Positions 58,301 to 64,000 of a stretch of 64,000 nt of DNA are shown here, one piece after another. The stretch is taken from positions 145,803,095-145,867,094 of the forward strand of contig CM071570.1 of NCBI GenBank assembly GCA_036426205.1, in the 5' to 3' direction. Below the pieces are notes generated by a model, which saw nothing but the letters and a program-made list of their open reading frames with translations, ran no database searches and had not been told where the DNA came from. Position 1 is the stretch's first letter. Every line of letters starts with the position of its first letter. This DNA is from Ascaphus truei (taxonomy: Eukaryota > Chordata > Amphibia > Anura > Ascaphidae). Made by a program: the position numbers and the translations under genes.

Positions 58301-58458
58301 GTCAAGCCCTCCAACATAAACGGATCTTCCATCAGAGGTATTATATCGCACAAATAATTATCCTCAAACTGGGACTGGTCTACAGGCTGGGACAGGTTTT
58401 TAGGAAAAAACTTACCAACCCACACCTCAGCGGGGTCCGAGTTTGTAGGGCCGAGCAT
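55303..58458 (-). CDS. Uncharacterised 1051-residue ORF of a non-autonomous LTR element
   Basis: A 3156-bp uninterrupted frame occupies the whole internal region: its first Met lies two bases after the short LTR and its stop overlaps the polypurine tract. I do not recognise the protein. Residues about 30-170 look like a compact helical domain (PLQKKCRNNLVYKAYCLRDL, VMVALAHETLHVLSRALDD). The rest is Ser/Leu/Pro/Val-rich with degenerate repeats, for example STLTPADQSCEVPLEN (217-232), SVLTSVGQLSEFPLVN (295-310) and SALTPVNSCCLQVNAF (346-361). There is no CCHC knuckle, D(T/S)G protease, YxDD or integrase motif, and no obvious membrane segment or signal peptide. The frame is also open upstream into the LTR (GPTLVCGEQNPDS), so the start is uncertain. 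Survival of so long a frame implies selection or youth. A diverged gag is possible; a captured host sequence is another option. Confidence 0.7.
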   Translation of the reverse strand: MLGPTNSDPAEVWVGKFFPKNLSQPVDQSQFEDNYLCDIIPLMEDPFMLEGLTPLQKKCRNNLVYKAYCLRDLKQYLASVLAIAKIACSPDSPLTGEELCPVELVNACSTLNALTKSLDIPIVFLEPSVMVALAHETLHVLSRALDDCLLKQDRLLAAHAVVWRYPSATSPVAKPGDVSLSPGDNQTELLPISPNVVTATVPSSDCIPGFPYTNDMSTLTPADQSCEVPLENTYVSLTNTKVLVSENKSFSSPISSFESLSLGLEGFPALNSARQSCALSPSEKESLSSVPRVISVLTSVGQLSEFPLVNPCSLSATVTPLASDERFRLSSNTAKRLPMYYSQAMSALTPVNSCCLQVNAFVVASENESTSQTAEVALRDSHNRTESLDILCYKSPASAQVSAVSSPETSAKVLVPVKCIQESGFSLSLVTEFLLPGISLNQPVAHIAVIPASAHSSHIMESAVSSGFPDIPYQIPTSETSTVMINPRVLSEFSSSLSLGLKAYCSLYVSPGVHIMFPGMFADARFSPKSDAFPYRLVKSLHTLFLFAELCLSSFETLRGNDSPSDSEALPIRSILSGGPPDFSLQANSPGISISVVTPLVLSEVTMHILQVLGFNSELFSCPSFAETQSLSTVSKYAPANTGLLWEEIKAPVLKGIFSHMSSKFRISVSVSMSLINTSDFFSNQTQIPSLSVRSPVIRDFALENTPIHVFVRLGTPVVRAIAVLEKTLCTPKVHVIKSFHSSYLLLVDSQGPVIEVQTSDSDVSFPPTTTLALPFSQATDLKIPRTIPDSLTIYSPNEDFPVLESSTVVCFSAPAKTWFCPSEFSVAPVIFSQLEILCTYPKISVPMPGLLLALSPSIPIPGDASNQPIPLLTITWEPSRGKIPRKFQHAVVSQDFFCYKVSPGVFDQLSGPLILDSGFFIKDWAFSGGSSTVFALELSGSSQPWISKTFCKASHVPRMFPPSILYPRTVLTKELLVYGGPFYLKNFRNNSMSPRPMDGPVWPQFSPGGGGTLRTNHESLEYESSPNPRRFSNNSRAFNSECSCSPGGLA

Positions 58459-58460
58459 AC

Positions 58461-58553
58461 TGTCAGGGTTCTGCTCGCCACAAACCAGGGTCGGACCGCG
58501 GGGCTGGTCTGCAAGGTAAGGTAACCAGTAAACCGTGGAGCGGATTCCTTACA
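58461..58553 (-). mobile_element. Short LTR of the chimeric element, 93 bp
   Basis: Consists exactly of the first 46 and last 47 bp of the 1065-bp LTR, so it is either a deletion product or the compact original. It is followed by the 7-bp flank 'cccttgc'. No tRNA-type primer site starting TGG lies next to its inner edge; a TGG occurs inside the 46-bp block ('tggtttgtggcgagc' on the minus strand). Confidence 0.8.
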
Positions 58554-58560
58554 CCCTTGC

Positions 58561-61500
58561 ACTGCCTGGGGCAGGAAGCCAAAGGGTACACACAGTTTAC
58601 GGCTATTTATGCACCGCACCTGCCAACACCTCGAACTGGAACCCTGCAGATTCATGTCAAGTAATTACGTCAGCCACCTCCTTAGCTTTTGACTACGGTT
58701 ACTCGGCTCTCTCATTTGCACCTCTGCCTTTTCCCCTTGCTCCTTACACTATCTCCCTAATAGCCCATTCTCTACTGTAATCTCCCACATCCTGCAGCAC
58801 TCAACTCAATCTGCTTCACACATCACCCCCATAAAAAATAATAATCCAGCAAATCCCTCTCCTACTCTCTTCCTATCCTTATTACTACTCATATTCTGTG
58901 GTAACATATCCCAGAATCCTGGCACCCCACACCCACCGCCATACCAATAATTCCACACCCCCCCCCCCCCCCCCCCCCCAGTTTTCACCACGCACGGTCA
59001 ATCGCTCCAACCTCATCACCTCTTCATTCCCTTTTCCTGCACCCTATGAAACCCTATGATCTGTCTGCAATAAACTTAACACAATCCATGACATATTCAC
59101 TTCTAACACTTTCAACATTCAAGCCATTACATAAACCTGGCTCACTCCCTCAGACACCTCCAGACCAGGGAATAGACAGGATGAAGAAGTTGGCGCACTA
59201 CTTTCTCCATGCTGCATATTTCAAGTCATATCCCCTTTTCCCTACCATTCCCTCTAATCTTTTTAAGTCCACGCTGATCATCTCTTCCCCTCCCCCTTTT
59301 GCCTCCGTGTTTCTGTCATCTATCACCCCCTGGACCTACCAATCAATTTCTTGACAACTTTGCTACCTGGCTTCCTCAATTCCTCTCTTCTGACACCTAC
59401 TGACATCTTGGGAGACTAATATACCAATTGACAATTCCAAGCCACTTCAGGCACCCATCTTATCTCTGTAACCTCCTCCTATGGTCTCTCCCAGTGGACC
59501 ACCTCTTCTAATAGCTGCAATGTACACGGTTCCTACTATCACTCATCGCCCCAACAATTTAATGGCGCAGAAACTTCATCAGCTACCTCTAGAAAAGTGC
59601 TCACGCACTGTGAAACATTACTGGAGAAAATTCCGCACTAAAGCAGATATTTCCACTATAAATTCATCATCTAATCCTAGCCTTTTCCCTTGACAAGTAA
59701 ATCTACTTTTCTTCACTGATAAAAACTCTGTCGTCTATTCACCACCTTTAACTCCCTCTCTGCCCAACTACATCTGTACCCCCTTCTACCCTCATGGCCC
59801 CAGGCATTGCCACCTACTTCACAGACAAGATGAAGTCAAATCAGACATGATATGCCCATGTGAAGCTCCACACGCATCACCTACCTCCCCTCGCACACCT
59901 AAATCTACCCTTAACCAATTTTCCCCTGTGACGGAGGAATTCCCTGAGTAATTTGGCGAAATGCGCATGAGTGGAGTGCTACAGGACTGACCGGAGGGTG
60001 ATTCTAGCCCTTAGTGATGTCACGGGAGCGTACGACATAGCGAAAGTATGCATGCGCATGCCAGCGGAACAGTGCGAGGGAGAGCAATGCGGAGAAAGCC
60101 GACCGGGACTGTGAGAAAGCAGAGTCTGCAGCTCGACTGAGTCAAGGAACCCGTGTAGGACCGTGCCTGGAGTGAGGGCCTTGGGATCTGAAATCTCGGA
60201 GATTGTACAATGCCCTAAAGAACTTGTAATATGAGAGTGAGAACTTTGGATGGTACTAACATATTTGACACTTTTGAAAGATATTGTGCTTTTGGTTCTC
60301 TTGTTTTCTTCTTGTCCCCTTCTATGTTAAGTGTGAGTCTGTCTATTTGTCTCTTATTACACTAGCAAGGAGCAAACAATTTCAGAACTTTTTTGGACAC
60401 ATGAACTTGCCCAGTGTGGAGCGCATTTTGATTAGTGCTGCACCAGCTGTGTTATATTGGTTTGCCAACATTTTATCCGCTCATAACTTATATTTGTGTC
60501 ACTATATTTGTATAATTTATTTTGTTTAGACACCATATATTTGATTAGTTTGATGCATTTTTACACTTGGCACTTAAAAGTAGCGCAACAAATAGTTTTT
60601 TTTTTAGTTTCCCTATTTTACTATAGCCCTATCTTTCTTTTCCTTTTTGCCTCCAAGCTACTTGAGTGACTTGTTTACAGCCACATGACTCACTTTCTCT
60701 CCTCCAACTCCTGTATCTCCCTGTTGCCTTCAACACGGTTATCACCCCTTTCTTCTGCACTCTCCCCACTCCATTGGCTTCAGTGATGCAGCACTCTTCG
60801 GGTTCACTTCCCACCGCTCCATCAGTATTTCCTTCCCTGGTCTGCTTTGTCCTTGGCGCTCTGCTCTTCTCACTCTACAACTTTCCTCTTGGTGAACTAA
60901 TACAATCTTTTGGCTTTCAGTATCAGCTCTATACTGATGACACCCAAATTTAACTCTCCTCCATGACCCTCTCTCTTGTCCCGTGTCACCAACTGTTTCA
61001 CTACAACCTCCCTTTCACTACAATACCTCGCCATTGCCTTAAGATTAACATGTCCAAAACAGAAGTAATACCCTTTCCTCTTTCCACTTCTACAACCAAA
61101 CTTTACCTTACTGACAAAACACCACAATCTCATCAACATCTAAAACACGCTGTCTACGGGTCAACTTTGACTCTTGATCTCTCCTTCATTCCTCACATTC
61201 AGTCCCTCACTACATCTTGCCGTCTCCCTTCTGAAATATTGCGAGGATACACCCTTTTCTCACTCATAATGCAACTAAAATGCAAACTCACTCATCTTAT
61301 CTCACCTTGACTACTGAAACGTTTTCCCACTTGGCATTCCTTTTGTCCGCCTATCCGAAATCTAATCCATCCAAAATGCTTCTGCCACTCATCTACCTCA
61401 CTCACCACTCCACTATGCAAATCTCTACACTGGCTTCCCATATCTTCTCTAATCAAATTTAAAACCCTAGTTCTGACTTGGAAAGCTCACAACGATGGTG

Positions 61501-62036
61501 CTCCGCCCACTTACATCTCAACCCTCATCCCCAAATATATCCCTAAATGCCCCCTATGTTCTGTCCATGACATTCACCTTTCCTCCTGCCATATTACCTC
61601 CTCTCACTTCCACCTAGGAGACTTGTCCCGTGCTGCCCCCTCTGGAACTCTAACACGTACCATGGGACTCTACCCCAGCTTTCAGACATTTAAAAACTCC
61701 CTGAAAACTCACTAACATCCAACTCTCCCCCACCAATCCCATTTGGACCTAACATCCACCCCCTCAGACCTTAATGGGATGAGTTGTGCGAATGCACCAT
61801 ACTCCGACCCACAATGAGCAGCCACTTTACCTTTTCTTCCAACATTGTCTCTCCTTCCCTCTAGATTGTAAACTCTCATGAGGAGGGCCTTCATTACCTC
61901 TTGGTATCTGTTGGTGCATATTTGTCCTTATTTGATATGCAACATGTGTTTATGTAATTTACATCTCTCTGTACCCCCATTGTACCACGCTGTAGAATAC
62001 GTTGGCTCGTTACAAATAAACGATAATAATGTCAAA
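58561..62036 (+). pseudogene. L2-type LINE, plus strand, interrupted
   Basis: Endonuclease region from about 59075 (HDIFTSNTFNIQAI, TWLTPSDTSRPGN; then FSPVTEEFPE at about 59930), an unrelated insertion at 59941-60606, RT from about 60840 ([30 protein letters not shown], where YTDD is the catalytic box) and MSKTEVIPFPLS. The C-terminal part is near 61380-61710 (LLPLIYLTHHSTMQIST, FQTFKNSLKTH), and the tail ends 'taccacgctgtagaatacgt'. Many stops and frameshifts. A poly-C run lies at 58958-58979. The 3' end matches the plus part of 31050-31390. Confidence 0.75.
59941..60606 (+). mobile_element. Insertion within the L2-type LINE
   Basis: About 665 bp separating endonuclease-linker and RT sequence. 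It starts near 'tgagtaatttggcgaaatg' and ends near 'agtagcgcaacaaatag' plus a T run. A degenerate hammerhead-like string (CTGAGTA ... GAAATGCGC) lies at 59953-59976 but lacks a stem II. Class unknown. Confidence 0.45.
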
Positions 62037-64000
62037 AGAGACCGACTGAAATATTTCACAATACATCTGTAAGATATGAGCCACAAATTAGATTTTTCCC
62101 TGTTCATGCAATTCCTTTCCATGCATGCCAATAACCAATTTAGAACTATAATTATATCTAATTATTAAATGTGGATAAGATTTCTGTTGATAGATCAAGA
62201 ATGAAACTATTAATTTACCAATTGTAGAAGCTTATTCTTATCACCTATGTCACAAATGTTACATCTTCTCTTTAAACAGTAAAGATGCAACATAACAACC
62301 CAGTGATTATGTTACTTTCAGCCATGAAAGAGCAATTACATGCAAAAATGAAAATGCTTTCAACATTTATCTAATGGCAAATGCACGACAGAACATGAGG
62401 GGTTCAATGAGTTCAGTCAATAGCAGTAAAAAAAATCATATGAGACTTAAAAGAAAATAAATAGATTTAGACGCTGTAATAATCCCTTTTTACAGTATGT
62501 GCTATGCTTTGAGCTAAGGAACATACTACTTTATGCATACAACAGTTGCGTATACTCCAAGGAGAACCCAATTGAAAGAAGCAATTTCTGCAATAGGGTC
62601 ATATTAACTGTACTGCAAAGTAATATCATAAGAACACCTGCTCCGTGGATCTTTCTAGGGTAAGAACAGTCTGTTTGGAGTCACTGCAAATCAAATTTTT
62701 AATAGCTGGACTGCAGATGGGACAGAACAGCTTGTGTGCCTTGAGAAATCCAGCTTTTCAATATTGTAAAATAGATGATTAACTAAACCACATGTAAGTT
62801 TAAATAATGGTGCAAGTGTTTTAAATGGAAAATTGATTCCTCAACATTACACAGCATTTCATTTGTCACTAATCACTTCACTAATTATGCTTATACTAAC
62901 CTCTGATATACAATGTCAACTCTGATTGGTGCCAATGGCTCTTTTAATCAGATCTGACAACTTTTTACTAGTCGTTGCCTCCTGAGTTCAACTTGTTGGT
63001 TTCAACCGCAACAATTCTTTCCAAATATTTTTTCTTTCGCTTATTTTCATTATACCTTTAAACAGAGAACTATGATTGGCACAATGCATGCAGCCCATAC
63101 ATGTTATTGTAAGGTAATAAGCGTTTTGTATTCAAATCCAGTTAATTATATTTAGGTCAAGGATGACAAGTTTCAATTACAAATCCAGAATGCAAAAATT
63201 AATTGGAAAGACTTCACGTACTAAGATAATTTGACGCCGTGCAACTGATTGGGAATACACCGAAGCAAGGCCAGAAAGGCACAGTGTTAATTTACAGTTT
63301 TATCTCAAATCAAAATGTTCCAGACAGGTTGAAATAAAATATATTCAAGAAATATTAAGCTCTATACAAAATGCAACAATTACATTTACTTTTTGCAATG
63401 TCCACTGTAACTTTAACACAAACAGGTATAGAGGCAATGTAAATGTAATCACCAAAGCACAAGTATCCCATTTAACAGTTTTTGAACAAGTGTATTTTAT
63501 GAATAACAATAATTTGGTAGTGATAATAAAACTCACTTGACCCGACAAGCATGAACTTGTTTGACTGACACAGAGACAAGTACTGTATATCAGCATATAA
63601 CATTTCTCCTAAATAGGTATTCTTTGATTCACATCAACCTGTTTGGTGGAACCTGTATGTACAGTTTTGAAGCCGTAATCCCTCCTGCCAAGAGATTACT
63701 TTTTTGTAATCCCTACCTGAACCAGGGCGTCTCTTGGAGCTGAGCCATGGCCCAATGGCCCCATGACCTCTGAGAATCCCTCTGCTTTCCAAATATGACC
63801 TCAGAGTCACCAATAGAAAGATGCAACATCTACTGGTCTATTATGTGTCCAACAAAGCTGCTCATCATTTGGAAGCCTGGATGTCCCCGGAGATGAGGGT
63901 ACCAAAGCTCAGGTAACTCTTATTGCTTTAAAAAAAAAAAGATTTTTTTTTTTTAAAGTAGCTGACAGACAGGACTGTGGAAAGGAACCTCCTATGGCGC
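62037..64000. other. AT-rich non-coding sequence
   Basis: No exon or RNA gene recognised. The final 300 bp (from 63720) has a different composition ('gagctgagccatggcccaa') and may be the start of another repeat cut by the window edge. Confidence 0.45.

Larger units (their letters stand above)
53013..58553 (-). mobile_element. Chimeric non-autonomous LTR retrotransposon carrying a BEL fragment
   Basis: The unit has TGT...ACA ends and is flanked by the same 7-bp sequence 'cccttgc' at 53006-53012 and 58554-58560. In minus orientation it comprises a short 93-bp LTR (58553-58461), an internal region filled by a 1051-codon ORF, a polypurine tract, a 1065-bp LTR (55290-54226), a piece of BEL/Pao pol and its 3' LTR (54225-53059), and a final 46-bp copy of the LTR terminus. 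No integrase, RT or protease of its own is present, so mobility would depend on other elements. The matching flanks suggest it entered the site as one unit. Confidence 0.75.

Noticed and set aside
59953..59976. Hammerhead-like string CTGAGTA ... GAAATGCGC
   Set aside because: No stem II and a broken second half of the first core strand; kept only as a possible decayed copy.
1..64000. CRISPR arrays, bacterial operons or Shine-Dalgarno sites
   Set aside because: Direct repeats here are satellites or transposon ends, and the presence of introns, LINEs and microsatellites shows a vertebrate genome.

Overview
The window looks like vertebrate intergenic or intronic DNA. The transposon mix (L2/CR1-type LINEs, a Penelope-like element, BEL/Pao and Ty3-type LTRs, many small inverted-repeat transposons) suggests an amphibian, probably a frog; that placement is inference. 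Only one host-gene exon could be supported: a 55-codon exon on the minus strand at 22569-22733 encoding the DEVH-box segment of the Ski2-like helicase ASCC3. If the call is right, much of the window is ASCC3 intron. I looked for the neighbouring ASCC3 exons by eye and did not find them.

Layout. 1-6.4 kb: degraded LTR-like repeat, an assembly gap (3150-3244), long CA-rich satellites and a CpG-rich patch. 7.9-9.1 kb and 13.5-14.9 kb: two large foldback (inverted-repeat) units. 10.4-11.6 kb: a TTAA-flanked MITE and an L2 fragment split by a TAA-flanked MITE. 16-21.5 kb: hAT-like MITE, unclassified GC-rich repeat, noisy pyrimidine-rich satellite, a TA-flanked MITE and a tandem array of GC-rich hairpins. 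22.6 kb: ASCC3 exon. 25-31.4 kb: hammerhead-like repeats, a tRNA-derived SINE and a 5'-inverted LINE interrupted by a hAT MITE. 31.5-34.3 kb: L2/CR1-group LINE (minus) with a 2A-like motif. 35-40.8 kb: AT/AG microsatellite, Ty3-type solo LTR, MITEs and a short L1-like insertion. 41.5-47.2 kb: minisatellite, CR1 ORF1 esterase split by a BEL solo LTR, then a Penelope-like element with a GIY-YIG domain. 48-49.5 kb: LINE 3' ends. 53.0-58.6 kb: a chimeric LTR element with a 1051-residue uncharacterised ORF and a captured BEL/Pao fragment, flanked by a 7-bp repeat. 58.6-62 kb: another L2-like LINE.

Most interesting signals: (1) nine dispersed motifs with the layout of small hammerhead ribozymes, some canonical (CUGANGA...GAAA) and five with a paired UUGANAA variant, one of them at the exact apex of a 1.37-kb inverted repeat; (2) the intact 1051-codon ORF, without recognisable gag or pol domains, filling a non-autonomous LTR element; (3) that element's capture of BEL/Pao sequence; (4) the GDIETNPGP 2A-like motif in the LINE; (5) a run of about nine consecutive GC-rich hairpins at 21.14-21.49 kb.

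All calls were made by reading the sequence; no alignments or searches were run.
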